Source: SURF-32 sp964648365 (GTDB lineage: Bacteria; Planctomycetota; Phycisphaerae; UBA1845). From it: a stretch of 26,139 nucleotides of DNA. Below the pieces are notes generated by a model, which did no database searches, was not told the origin of the DNA, and saw only the letters and a program-made list of their open reading frames with translations. The DNA lies in assembly GCA_964648365.1 (NCBI GenBank), contig CAZYLK010000079.1, positions 1-26,139 on the forward strand, in the 5' to 3' direction. The first letter of the stretch is position 1, and each line of letters opens with the position of its first letter. Positions 7,749 to 15,710 of the stretch are shown here, piece by piece. A program made the translations under genes and the position numbers.

Positions 7749-7803
7749 GTTTCTTTTCCGTACGCTCGCCGTGGCTATGTGGTTCAGTCCTCGGCCCTGA
7801 GGA

Positions 7804-8128
7804 TCATGATAGTATCACTGAGGTGGCATTTGCGCCCTTGGCGATGGAGATGTCACCCTGGCACGGACCGTCGATCAGGTTGCGTCCATAGGCGCGCAGC
7901 TTGTTGAGACCGATGACGGCGCCTTCCGTGTTATCTCCCATGACGTCGCTCGAAAGCGTGAGACCTCCGCGCGCACGCAGCCGCCTCCGGCGAAGAAGGC
8001 GGAGTCCTTCATGTGATATCGGTAGGTGCGGCCGGTACGCAGATGCCTCTTGCGACACACCGCTCGTACGATTCGCGCGACCACGAAGTCGATATGTCAA
8101 AACACCAAGGTGGGCGCGCGGAACGCGA
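7804..8128 (-). pseudogene. Decayed 3' remnant of the exported-protein gene
   Basis: On the minus strand, beyond the palindromic element, reading frames are short, but one contains SSDVMGDNTEGAVIGLNKLR, followed by GDISIAKGANATSVIL before a stop near 7804. This resembles the repetitive Gly/Asp/Ile style of the broken upstream gene (GDLTGDLSLQR, GDVYGDITAP) and may be its displaced C-terminus. The link is inferred from composition and position, not from an alignment. Confidence 0.35.
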
Positions 8129-8330
8129 CTGCCCCGAAGGGGCGAAACATGTCAGCCCAGGGCAACGCCCTGGGTAACGATGACCCTTTGTGAAACAAGC
8201 CCTGAAGGGGCGAAACAGGTTTGCCAGCTCGCGTGTCGCGCCCCTTCAGGGCTTCTTGCCTCCAATCCGAGTGACCCAGGGCGGCGCTTCGCTCTGCCCT
8301 GGGCTGATATGTTGCGCCCCTTTGGGGCAG
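8129..8330. mobile_element. ~200-bp palindromic REP/MITE-like element
   Basis: The element has terminal inverted repeats CTGCCCCGAAGGGGCG (8129-8144) and CGCCCCTTTGGGGCAG (8315-8330). Inside them lie further nested pairs: CAGCCCAGGGC near 8153 with GCCCTGGGCTG near 8297, and AGCCCTGAAGGGGCG near 8199 with CGCCCCTTCAGGGCT near 8239. Each arm also contains its own small hairpin. It encodes no transposase, so it would need one supplied in trans. No clear target-site duplication is visible. It abuts the coding sequence of the exported protein and replaces its C-terminus. Similar short palindromes are, to my recollection, dispersed in planctomycete genomes. Confidence 0.75.
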
Positions 8331-8919
8331 CGCAGCCGACGTTGCTGCCGATGGTCACGTTGCCGGCGTAGGGGGCGGTGATGTCGCCGTAGACGTCGCC
8401 GCCGATGACGAACCCGTTGGCCGTGCCGCCGGCATCGCCGCTCGAGCGTTGCAGGGACAGGTCGCCGGTCAGGTCGCCGGTGATGATCCCGCCGCCCAGG
8501 CTGGAGTAGTTGGCGGCGTTGCTCGGGTCGAGGTCAAGCAGGCCGACGTTCGCCGCCCCGGGAAATTCGGTCGCGCCGACCACCTTGATGATGCGTACGC
8601 TGTAGTCGTCCGCCCCGAAGGCTTCCAACTTGCCGATGTTGCCCACACCGCCGCCATCAGCGATGGACCAGACACGCCAAGTGTCGCTGCCAGTCCGCAG
8701 CTCGACCTCGGGCGCGGTGTCGCAGCCCTCGCATTGGTAGTCGACCGTGAAGTCGATTTCCTCCTCCGGGTCGTCCATCTCGCCCCACGCGACGCAAATC
8801 TCGGTGCCGCCGGGATTCTCCGGACACACGTCATCGGCAAAGCATGCCTCAGCACCAAGAGTGCTCAACAGGGCAGCCAATCCGCTCATGCCGGTCAACC
8901 AGTAACATTCACACTTCAT
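8152..8919 (-). pseudogene. Exported Gly/Asp-rich protein, truncated by palindromic element
   Basis: The minus-strand frame encodes a signal peptide (MKCECYWLTGMSGLAALL..., likely cut after ACFA), then a Cys-containing domain with CPENPGGTEICVAW and DYQCEGCDTAPEVELRTGSD, and a repetitive part (GGGIITGDLTGDLSLQRSS, GDVYGDITAPYAGNVTIGSN). Own sequence stops near 8331-8345; the last ~60 codons, to the stop at 8152, are read through the palindromic element. A TTG at 8925 is possible, but ATG 8919 has AGGA 7 nt upstream. The repetitive part resembles planctomycete choice-of-anchor or beta-helix proteins. The truncated product could still be made and secreted, so 'pseudogene' is an inference. Confidence 0.65.
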
Positions 8920-8931
8920 TTTCAATTCCTA

Positions 8932-8960
8932 TTGCATCATGCCAAAAGGTCAGGTAGAAT
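8932..8960 (+). promoter_or_regulatory. Candidate promoter of the dockerin-tailed secreted protein
   Basis: TTGCAT (8932-8937) and TAGAAT (8955-8960) are 17 bp apart; the -10 matches in 5 of 6 positions, the -35 only in 3. The predicted start near 8967 gives a leader of about 57 nt before ATG 9024. Confidence 0.4.
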
Positions 8961-9023
8961 CCCTCCGACGGATGCAGACATCGGACGGACTCATCGGTTT
9001 CCAGTCCAGGAAAACCAAAGATC

Positions 9024-9851
9024 ATGGTTAGATCACTTCCGGTCATTCTGCTGCTACTTACTGAGGGGGCGATCGTGAGCTCCCAAGTTGTCTCATTTGA
9101 AGCGACCTCCTTTCCTGAATCAGTGGGCTGGGAACGCAGTACCTTCTGCCTTCCCGAACGCCGACTTGAGGGCGGTCTATACATTCAACACGTTCGCCCC
9201 GGTCAATGTGGACCGCCCCCGAATGGGGATCGCGAGACATTCTCTCGCTCCTTGGCCGAATTTCAGCACGGGTCCGAGTTCTTCGTCGAGTGGTCGATGA
9301 AAACGGACGGCAATCGTTCCGAGATCGACGGGGTCGCGCCGGCAGCGCTGACGATGGGTGGCCGTTCCGGGGTCTTGTACCACGTCACTATCTCCAGGGA
9401 TCTCGTCCGGTTCATCCGCGATCCGGAGTTCCCCATCCTTTGGAACAGCATCCAACCGGACACCTTCCATCGATACCGCATAGAGCTGTTCGGAGAACAT
9501 CGTTACGTCTGGTATATAGATGGCGAAACCATCGATGAGGGGGTTCCGGAAGGCCAGTTCCCCAGCGACGATTCCAATATCAACTTCCGCGCCAAGTCGT
9601 GGTATCTTGAAAGCACAAGCTCTTGGGATTACATACGCTACGGCCGCATCCCCCAAGACGCCTCCGGCGATTACGACAGCGACGACGACCGAGACCTGTT
9701 TGACTACTACTTCGTTCACGAGTGTCTCTCGCAGAGCGGGCCGGAGACGGACGCCGGCCCCGGCTGTCGCTTTGCCGACTTCGACGGCGACACAGACACG
9801 GACCTGCGCGACTTCGCCGAGTTCCAGAACCGCTTCACCGGCGACGAGTAA
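9024..9851 (+). CDS. Secreted protein with dockerin-like EF-hand tail
   Basis: The 275-residue protein has a short signal peptide (MVRSLPVILLLLTEGAIVSS, cut near residue 20). The body (~25-212) reads like a beta-sandwich of the LamG/concanavalin type (EFFVEWSMKTDGNRSE, VLYHVTISRDLVRFI, YRIELFGEHRYVWYIDGETI), but no catalytic residues can be assigned. Residues 214-275 carry two EF-hand-like loops, DYDSDDDRDLFDYYFVHECL and DFDGDTDTDLRDFAEFQ, a dockerin-like arrangement common at the C-termini of planctomycete exported proteins. The AGGA at 9008 is 12 nt from the ATG, a weak site. It diverges from the broken gene at 8919. It probably acts outside the cytoplasm; ligand unknown. Confidence 0.75.
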   Translation: MVRSLPVILLLLTEGAIVSSQVVSFEATSFPESVGWERSTFCLPERRLEGGLYIQHVRPGQCGPPPNGDRETFSRSLAEFQHGSEFFVEWSMKTDGNRSEIDGVAPAALTMGGRSGVLYHVTISRDLVRFIRDPEFPILWNSIQPDTFHRYRIELFGEHRYVWYIDGETIDEGVPEGQFPSDDSNINFRAKSWYLESTSSWDYIRYGRIPQDASGDYDSDDDRDLFDYYFVHECLSQSGPETDAGPGCRFADFDGDTDTDLRDFAEFQNRFTGDE

Positions 9852-10245
9852 TCTGTACACATCACTCGCAGGTCACCGCCCCGCGGGCGCAACTTCTGCG
9901 ACGTGGTTGAAATCCTCTACATCACGGCGTTGAAGTTTTCGGCGCAGCCGTGAAACACGCCCGCACCCGCGCGGCCTGCGGCAGCGAAGTGACACACTTC
10001 GGTCATAAACAGCATGGGATGAGTAAGACCGGTGCATGACGCCACCCCCGCGGGAGCGCTCCGGCCGCAGGACCGAAAGCCAAGTTCAGTGCCAAGTGAA
10101 TGAGACGGATTCCCGCGCGGCGCAGCAGCGCTACTCGAATACCGCTATCACAGGATGGTGATTCCAGGCAGCCCGCCGCTGCGGGAGGACGCTTTCAATG
10201 CCGACCCGGTGCGCCCCGCCGCGGCGATGATCGTGGGTGGTCGTG
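9852..10245. other. Non-coding gap, nothing recognised
   Basis: These 394 bp lie between two convergent genes. No supported open reading frame, RNA gene, terminator with a T-tract, or repeat was found. A short plus-strand stretch around 9890-9955 (VVEILYITALKF in one frame) looks coding-like but has no start and soon stops; it could be a small gene remnant. Confidence 0.35.
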
Positions 10246-11331
10246 CTATCCCCAATCCCACGCGTACCGTTCCTTGTAATGGTGATAGTGCAGCCCGACG
10301 GCCATCATCGCGACGACCGTGGCGTACGCGCGGACGCCGGCGGCCACGAAATCCAGGGTGCCAATGGATGGCTGAACCAGCCGCATCAGGAAGGACACTG
10401 CAAGGGGCACGGCGGCGGCGGCGATGACGAGGGTTGCGCAGAGGACGTAGCCGGGCAGCGTCCTGACGATCGTCGCGGCCATGAGGTCGACGCGAACGAG
10501 GGCGCCGAATCCACCCACTGCGACCACCAGCAGCAGGATCGGCAGGATGAACAGGCCGCCGGCAAACAGCAGCAGAAAGAGGAGAAGTTCCGGCCCCTGG
10601 AAGAGCGCATCCAGCAGCCCGCCGAAGCCGCCGTATTGCGCCGCGCCGTCGATGTAATTCGCGATCGTCATGCCCGGGCCGACCTGCGGCGACGCCGCGA
10701 TGACCAGGCTGAAGTAGAGCATGGCGGGCGCCATGCTGATCACCCAGACGGCCAGATACTTGAAGAAGGGCACGACGATGCCCTCCATGAATCCCTCCAT
10801 GAGCGTGATCGGCGGCAGATCCTCTTCGCCGTTGGCCGCGCTTAGAACGACGTTCAGGCTGAACGCGGCGATCCACCCCTCGAGGATGAGCCCGGCGATC
10901 AGTCCCCAGCATCCCGCGAAAGCCTGGAAGACTTTCAGCGCAATGAGCGCCGACAGGACGATCAGCGTGAAGAGGTTGGAGGGCACGGTGAAGAACAGGA
11001 ACGCCCAGCCGACGGCGCGCACGTAGCGGCCGTTCAACCCTCGGCCCGGCATGACAACGGTGGCCATGCCCGGAAAGCGGTCCTCGTCGCGTTGATCGAA
11101 GCGCGCTTCGCCCGGACCCAGCAGCGGCGTTTGTGCCCGCTCGTGCGCTCTCGCGTGGGTCGCGGCCGCGGCGGCTTCATCTGCGGCAATGGCCGCGCCG
11201 GCCAGGGGAATGAGCCCGTCCTCAGCCACGATCGTAAAGACCGCGCCGCACGCCTTGCAGCGCGCCTTGCGTCCGACCGCCGCGTCGTCGAAGCGATGCG
11301 CGGCGCCGCATGCGCATGCGACTCTCGTCAT
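10246..11331 (-). CDS. Zinc-ribbon polytopic membrane protein
   Basis: A 361-residue protein. It opens with a zinc-ribbon-like CACGAAHRFDDAAVGRKARC followed by KACG (Cys 6, 8, 25, 28), like the short ribbons that precede membrane domains in many planctomycete proteins. A ~75-residue hydrophilic linker follows, then about seven transmembrane segments between ~105 and 350 (WAFLFFTVPSNLFTLIVLSA, LAVWVISMAPAMLYFSLVIA, LLLFAGGLFILPILLLVVAV, VLCATLVIAAAAVPLAVSFL and others). The membrane part resembles DUF4013-type proteins, weakly. ATG 11331 was preferred over one at 11397 because GAGG lies 8 nt upstream. Function unknown; the call as an integral membrane protein is secure. Confidence 0.8.
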   Translation of the reverse strand: MTRVACACGAAHRFDDAAVGRKARCKACGAVFTIVAEDGLIPLAGAAIAADEAAAAATHARAHERAQTPLLGPGEARFDQRDEDRFPGMATVVMPGRGLNGRYVRAVGWAFLFFTVPSNLFTLIVLSALIALKVFQAFAGCWGLIAGLILEGWIAAFSLNVVLSAANGEEDLPPITLMEGFMEGIVVPFFKYLAVWVISMAPAMLYFSLVIAASPQVGPGMTIANYIDGAAQYGGFGGLLDALFQGPELLLFLLLFAGGLFILPILLLVVAVGGFGALVRVDLMAATIVRTLPGYVLCATLVIAAAAVPLAVSFLMRLVQPSIGTLDFVAAGVRAYATVVAMMAVGLHYHHYKERYAWDWG

Positions 11332-11791
11332 GCCCGCATCCTCGATGAATCCGTGAGCGGCGACGGTGACCGGCGTATTGCGCCCGGCCTGTCTCAATGA
11401 AGCAGGCGGACGCCCGGGTTGGGAACCATCCGCCTGAAACTCCGGGGCATCCCGAAGGTAAACCGCTCAATAAAGAGGGGCCGTCGTAAACCAGGGCGTG
11501 TAAGGGCAAAGGTAGGAAGTGCCCCAGCCACGGCGGCCTCTCACCCGAAATGGTACACCGAATTGACCCTGATGGAAACAGAATTTCACTCGATCGACCG
11601 TGGGGTCAATTGCTCACGGTGTGCTCAGCGAGCGTCATGCACGGGACTGGAGGCGTATTGTCCGCCTGCGCCGATCATGTCTGTGGCGTTGCCAACCCAA
11701 CGAAAAAGGCTCCGCCGCGCGGCGGAGCCTGTTGCGTTGCGTTCGTTCGTTTATGCGGCCGGCGCAGGAGCGCCCGCTCACAGTTGCGGCG
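11332..11791. other. Non-coding gap between two minus-strand genes
   Basis: No supported gene is seen. The gap holds the intrinsic terminator of the upstream coiled-coil gene (11703-11729), a 9-bp inverted repeat AATTGACCC/GGGTCAATT (11561-11569 and 11603-11611), and an 8-bp one CAGGCGGA/TCCGCCTG (11403-11410 and 11429-11436) in the upstream region of the gene at 11331. The last two might be regulatory, but evidence is thin. A 141-codon plus-strand frame here crosses the terminator and is not credible. Confidence 0.4.
11703..11729 (-). terminator. Rho-independent terminator
   Basis: A perfect 22-bp palindrome GGCTCCGCCGCGCGGCGGAG+CC (11708-11729) is preceded on the plus strand by AAAAA, so on the minus strand a GC-rich hairpin is followed by five U residues. 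It lies 63 bp beyond the stop of the coiled-coil gene at 11792. Confidence 0.85.
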
Positions 11792-13231
11792 TCAGCGTGA
11801 CGTCAGCACCGTGCCGCCGGGGCCGTAGCCGAGGAAGTTCTTGAACACCTGCTGCGGCATCATGGGGATCGAGAGCGTCTTGGCGCCCTCGACGATCTCG
11901 TTGTAGCGGGCGAGCCGCCGCTGCGCCGCTTCACGACGACCTTGAAGTTCGGGCGACACGTCGCCGGCCATCTTCGGGCCGGTCGGCGGCACACCGACGA
12001 CGACGAAATCCGTCAGCGCCGTCACGTCGTCGACGACGCGGCCGCCCCAGTTCTTCACGAGCGCCTCGATCCGGCTGGGGCCGTCGGGGTCGAGTTCGCC
12101 ATTGGAATCTACGTCGAAGTCTCCCACGACGACGAAGGTCAGGCTACGATCGCGCTCGTAGATGGGGTTGGCAACCAGGTCGCCCTCCAGAATGACCTCG
12201 TGCGGTGCGACCCAGAGGATCTTGCACTCGGCCGAGGTGTCGGACACCGATTCGACGCGGATGCTGGCTTTCGCCCGGCCGTCCGCCGGGATGCCGGTCT
12301 TGGATGAGTAGACCGCGAACCTCATGCCGAGGATCAGCGAGTCGCGGCGACCGAGGTCGATATAGACGGCCTCGTCCCCCGGCACGGCCGTGAGAATGAC
12401 GCCATCGCCGTTGCGGGCGGTGGCGAGCTGGGCGGGCGAGACCTGGAGGTTGCCGAGCTTGTTCTGCAGTTCCGTGTAGCGGGCCAGCATCTCGGCCTTC
12501 TGCTGTTCGAGATCGAGCTTCTTCTGGCGCTCGGCCGTGATGGTCGCGGTGCAGTCGTTGCGCAGATCTTCGTACTGCTTTTCGAGTTCGCCGATCTTGG
12601 CGTCGCGCTCGGTGCGATACTGATCGCGGCTTTGTTCGATGTCGGCCAGCTTGGCCTGCATGGCGGAGGCCCGCTGGTCAAAGTCAGCCTTCTGCGCCGT
12701 GTTGGCAGCGATGGCCTCATCGAGCCTGGTATTGAGGCTGTCGGCCCGCTGCTGCGCCTCGACGCGCAGATCGTGCTCCGTCTGAAGCAGGCGGAACAGC
12801 CCTTCCGTGGCGTACATCATCGAGGCGCCGTCGAACTTGGCGGCCTCGGTCGCCAGGGTGGGGTCGTTCCCGCTCATGCGGGAGATCTGGTCTTTAATGC
12901 GACCGATCAGTTCGTCGCGCTTCTGCCGCACGACGCCGGCGTCCGCGGCCGGATCGCCGATGGCGATTTCGGCGGTCTGAGCACGGGCTGCTTCCAGCAG
13001 GCCGACGATCGTCGGACCGCCGCGCTTGGCTTCCTTGGCGAGCGCGATGCTGCGCTCTTCCCCAGCGGTCACGGCGCGCTCCTTGTCCGCAATCGCGGCG
13101 TCGCGAGATGAGCGGAGTTCCTCCTGGTCTGTGTAGAGCACGACCAGAAACACCGTGGCCGTCGCCCAGAGCAGGCCGAAGACGATCATCCCGATGATGT
13201 AACCGCTGCCCTGTTGTGTAGCTCTCGCCAT
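11792..13231 (-). CDS. Membrane-anchored coiled-coil protein with C-terminal BRCT-like domain
   Basis: A 479-residue protein with one N-terminal transmembrane helix (YIIGMIVFGLLWATATVFLV, ~11-33), a helical part (~35-135), a long charged coiled coil (~140-262), a small beta domain (~275-358; GDEAVYIDLGRRDSLILGM ... EVILEGDLVANPIY, like barrels in some envelope proteins), and a region ~362-469 that reads as BRCT: LTFVVVGDF, then SRIEALVKNWGGRVVDDV and TDFVVVG, then AKTLSIPMMPQQVFKNFLGY. An acidic loop DFDVDSNGELDPDG is inserted in the domain, and ~30 residues precede its last helix. ATG 13231 has GGAGG about 9 nt upstream; the frame runs further to 13456. A strong terminator follows. Role unknown; topology (which side holds BRCT) not decided. 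Confidence 0.8.
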   Translation of the reverse strand: MARATQQGSGYIIGMIVFGLLWATATVFLVVLYTDQEELRSSRDAAIADKERAVTAGEERSIALAKEAKRGGPTIVGLLEAARAQTAEIAIGDPAADAGVVRQKRDELIGRIKDQISRMSGNDPTLATEAAKFDGASMMYATEGLFRLLQTEHDLRVEAQQRADSLNTRLDEAIAANTAQKADFDQRASAMQAKLADIEQSRDQYRTERDAKIGELEKQYEDLRNDCTATITAERQKKLDLEQQKAEMLARYTELQNKLGNLQVSPAQLATARNGDGVILTAVPGDEAVYIDLGRRDSLILGMRFAVYSSKTGIPADGRAKASIRVESVSDTSAECKILWVAPHEVILEGDLVANPIYERDRSLTFVVVGDFDVDSNGELDPDGPSRIEALVKNWGGRVVDDVTALTDFVVVGVPPTGPKMAGDVSPELQGRREAAQRRLARYNEIVEGAKTLSIPMMPQQVFKNFLGYGPGGTVLTSR

Positions 13232-13675
13232 GCGTTGCGACCTCCGTCGAGTCTGTTGTGTGCGCTGATTGCCGTGTCCGGTGTCTGCGCGGTTTGTGTT
13301 GCCGGCATCCGCCGCTGAGTCGGCGCCGCTTCCGTCAGGCGCTCGTCCGAAACGCCCGTGCGAACCCCTCCCCGGCGGCGGGAGGAAAAATCGTATGGCC
13401 GCCGCCGTCGCACTCTCGCGAACCCGGATTCTTGCGCCCGGTCGCCGGGCTGTCAAGAATCATCAGGCGGATTCCACGGCCGCGGTCCGGCCGCGGCGGC
13501 GAGGCCGGTTCGCCCGATTATCGCGGACGTTCCGAGCGTTCGGACGCCCGCGCGGCCCTGCGGGCGACGGCCGAGACGTCTGGACCCGGTTTGACTTTCA
13601 CCCGTGCAGGCATAGGATTGCGGGCCAGGACAGGCCGATCGCCCCGTCGAGGGCCTCCGGCCGAGTTCAGCAGTG
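13232..13675. other. Divergent gap with tRNA promoter
   Basis: These 444 bp separate the coiled-coil gene (minus) from tRNA-Glu (plus). No gene is supported. The stretch is very GC-rich, with several local inverted repeats of CCGCGGCC type near 13478-13500. The only convincing signal is the promoter-like pair at 13591-13618. Confidence 0.4.
13591..13618 (+). promoter_or_regulatory. Candidate promoter of tRNA-Glu
   Basis: TTGACT (13591-13596, 5/6) and TAGGAT (13613-13618, 4/6) are 16 bp apart. The predicted start near 13625 gives a ~50-nt leader before the tRNA, a usual length for RNase P processing. Confidence 0.45.
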
Positions 13676-13748
13676 GCCCCCATCGTCTAGTGGCCCAGGA
13701 TATCAGGTTCTCATCCTGAAGACAGGGGTTCGAGTCCCCTTGGGGGTG
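13676..13748 (+). tRNA. tRNA-Glu (anticodon CTC)
   Basis: The 73-nt sequence folds as a cloverleaf: acceptor GCCCCCA/TGGGGGT (first pair G-U), D-arm GTCTAGTGGCCCAGGAT, anticodon stem TCAGG/CCTGA with loop TTCTCAT (anticodon CTC at 13710-13712), variable AGAC, T-arm AGGGG-TTCGAGT-CCCCT and discriminator G. It closely follows bacterial tRNA-Glu. CCA is not encoded. It reads GAG, a frequent codon in this GC-rich genome. Confidence 0.95.
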
Positions 13749-13770
13749 TGGGTTTTGTGCTCGACAGGAA

Positions 13771-13802
13771 GAATGCCGACCCCGCGTGCGGGGCCGGCAT
13801 TC
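13771..13802. terminator. Strong hairpin between tRNA-Glu and a converging gene
   Basis: GAATGCCG-A-CCCCGC pairs with GCGGGG-C-CGGCATTC around a GT dinucleotide: 14 base pairs with one A/C mismatch. No T-run follows on the plus strand; on the minus strand the stem is followed by TTCC. Its place between convergent ends suggests termination on one or both strands. Confidence 0.5.
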
Positions 13803-13867
13803 GGTGTATCAGGCCGCGGCGATCCGCGGGAGGATCTCTCCCGGTTGCCGTGGACCGGCGGGTGCGA

Positions 13868-14581
13868 TCAGTCGATGCACTCGAAGCGGGCGGGAACCAC
13901 GACCCATCCGCCCTGACTGCCGCGCCACTCTCGCCACGATGGGCAATCCCACGGTCCCTCGCCGGGGTCGCCGTTCGGCGCGTCACAGAAGGCGACGCGG
14001 CCGGCATCGTTGCGGTGGCCCTGCCAGCGGCTGACGCCGTCCCACTCGATCCAGGTCGTATCCGAACGCCAGATTTGCTCGCCTTCCCGGAGGTGCCGCA
14101 GGTTGAGTTCGTCCTGGGTCACAAACCCGCTTACGTCCATCGTCTGGCACGCGACTTCGCATTCGCACGCGACGTCGGCGGAGGCGCATTCCTCAAATCC
14201 ACCGTCGTCGATGCCGACGGAGGCCGCGTGCGTGCCACACGCCGGCTGCTCATTCCGCGGGAACCGGAACTTGAACTTCGTCTTCCCCTTTGAGGAGGTC
14301 GTACGGCTCTGACGGTGGCCCGTGTCGAGCACACAGGTGTATTCCGTGTCACCGACGCCCTTCTTCAATTTGACGGTGACCTTTCGGGCAAGGTCATCGC
14401 GGACGCTGCACTTGGTCGAGACCTGTTCCTTACCGCGGCAGCCATCCTGGGCGACGGCTCGACCCTGCCACGCGAGGGCCGCGATCACGCCGACGGCGAG
14501 GCACAGCGGCGCTCCCTTCGATCGGGGCTGATCGATCTGTCGGCCATGCGCGCGCGCGGGCACACAGGTGCAGGTGGTCAT
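13868..14581 (-). CDS. Secreted cysteine-rich protein of unknown function
   Basis: A 237-residue protein. A basic n-region and hydrophobic core (APLCLAVGVIAALAW) end at AVA, giving likely cleavage near residue 44. The mature part has about a dozen Cys residues (DGCRGKEQVSTKCSV, EYTCVLD, QPACGTHAA, EECASADVACECEVACQT, FCDAPNG, WDCPSW, RFECID), consistent with disulfide bonding outside the cytoplasm. No catalytic motif is recognised. ATG 14581 has GAGGAGG 6-7 nt upstream, which decides the start against an in-frame start at 14665. It diverges from the lipoprotein-like gene at 14841. A structural or binding role is possible, but nothing assigns one. Confidence 0.7.
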   Translation of the reverse strand: MTTCTCVPARAHGRQIDQPRSKGAPLCLAVGVIAALAWQGRAVAQDGCRGKEQVSTKCSVRDDLARKVTVKLKKGVGDTEYTCVLDTGHRQSRTTSSKGKTKFKFRFPRNEQPACGTHAASVGIDDGGFEECASADVACECEVACQTMDVSGFVTQDELNLRHLREGEQIWRSDTTWIEWDGVSRWQGHRNDAGRVAFCDAPNGDPGEGPWDCPSWREWRGSQGGWVVVPARFECID

Positions 14582-14840
14582 CGGTTGTCCTCCTCTGGAA
14601 CGGTTGGGCGGGAAATCCATCGGCCGCCGGCGCCCCGAACCGGCGCAGCGACGACCGATACGCACGGGGAGCTTACCCGTTCCAAGTCGTCACGATCAAG
14701 TAAAATCGCTGAAATCGTGGGCGCTTCTTTCGGGGCTGCACCCGGTGTCCGCGCGATGCTCGTGCGTTCCGATTGCAATCCGTCGTTGGCTCGATACAAG
14801 GCCGAGCGTGATAACGGCGGTGGCAAACGATCACAAGCGG

Positions 14841-15554
14841 ATGGGGGCGGCCGTGAGGCGCGGGCGGCGACGTCACGCGGCGGGCGTGTGCTCACGGAAG
14901 CCGCAACTCCTCGTGATTGCATGGCTGTTGATTATTCCAGTCGGGTGTGCGCACCCGAAGCGACCGCTGATCGAGTGTTACATGCGGCACGACGCGGACT
15001 ATCTGGCGACCGAGCGCGGCCCGGAGCGGGTCGACGCGATCTGGCGTCAGGCGTGCATCATCACCGGCAGCAACGTCGAGGCTCTCGACCTTCTGGGGAT
15101 GCTGGCGGTGCAGGAAGGGGCAAAGCTGAACCACCCGTTCAGCACGGGTCTGTGTGCGGACGGAATGCTGGAGCCGGACGACAAGACGGGGCACTTCTTT
15201 GCCCACGCGATGTGGGCCTACCACGATTTCGACCGGCTCGTCCCGATGGCGGAGTTCAACGGGTTCGGTTGGGAGATCGTCGGCGAAATCCGAAGCTGGT
15301 TCGGCTGGGGGGTGGGCTTCAACTGGAAGGACATCTGGGCGAACTGGCTCGGGCAGGAGTTCGGTCGGCGGGTCCGGGCCACGCGGTATGACCCATCCAC
15401 GCCGCTGCGTCCGAGCGACGTGCTCTCGCTGGCACAGCGGTTTCGCCCGGCGGCGCTGGAGGACGAGCCTGGCGCTGCTGCGTCAACCGCGACCGCCGAG
15501 GCCGGGCGGATCCTGACACCGGGGACTCGATCGGCGTGCCGGCCCGCCCGATAA
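14841..15554 (+). CDS. Putative lipoprotein of unknown function
   Basis: A 237-residue protein with a very basic n-region (RRGRRRH), hydrophobic core (LLVIAWLLIIPV) and Cys 36 in IPVGCAHPK, a lipobox-like site although Pro at -3 is atypical. The mature part contains DDKTGHFFAHAMWAYHDF (~115-130), then FGWEIVGEIRSWFGWGVGF and NWKDIWANWLGQEFG. This spacing of DK-x-x-HF, GE and D-x-x-AN-x-x-G recalls the YfiM/DUF2279 lipoproteins, themselves uncharacterised; the match is weak. The C-terminal ~45 residues look disordered. ATG 14841 lacks a good ribosome binding site; the frame is open from 14568, but upstream sequence overlaps the divergent gene's start. Confidence 0.6.
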   Translation: MGAAVRRGRRRHAAGVCSRKPQLLVIAWLLIIPVGCAHPKRPLIECYMRHDADYLATERGPERVDAIWRQACIITGSNVEALDLLGMLAVQEGAKLNHPFSTGLCADGMLEPDDKTGHFFAHAMWAYHDFDRLVPMAEFNGFGWEIVGEIRSWFGWGVGFNWKDIWANWLGQEFGRRVRATRYDPSTPLRPSDVLSLAQRFRPAALEDEPGAAASTATAEAGRILTPGTRSACRPAR

Positions 15555-15710
15555 CATCGGAGGCGAATGCGGAGTCCGCCCTTTCGACCGGTTGTCAGGC
15601 GGGGGGAACACGGGTATCCAACGCCAACGGAGTGACGTGAAGCCGCGGCCGCGGACGGCACGACGGCCGGCCCGGTCACAGTGGGCCGGTTCTGAGCGGG
15701 GTGGTTCTGT

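Noticed and set aside
9890..9955. Coding-like plus-strand stretch (VVEILYITALKF)
   Set aside because: It has no start codon or ribosome binding site and is too short to separate from chance; mentioned only in the gap description.
11419..11844. 141-codon plus-strand reading frame between two minus-strand genes
   Set aside because: It crosses the perfect terminator at 11703-11729 and overlaps the 3' end of the coiled-coil gene; composition is arginine-rich like shadow frames and no ribosome binding site is present.
13471..13502. GC-rich inverted repeats (CCGCGGCC type) considered as an origin or operator
   Set aside because: No AT-rich unwinding region or DnaA boxes are nearby, and such matches are expected by chance at this GC content.
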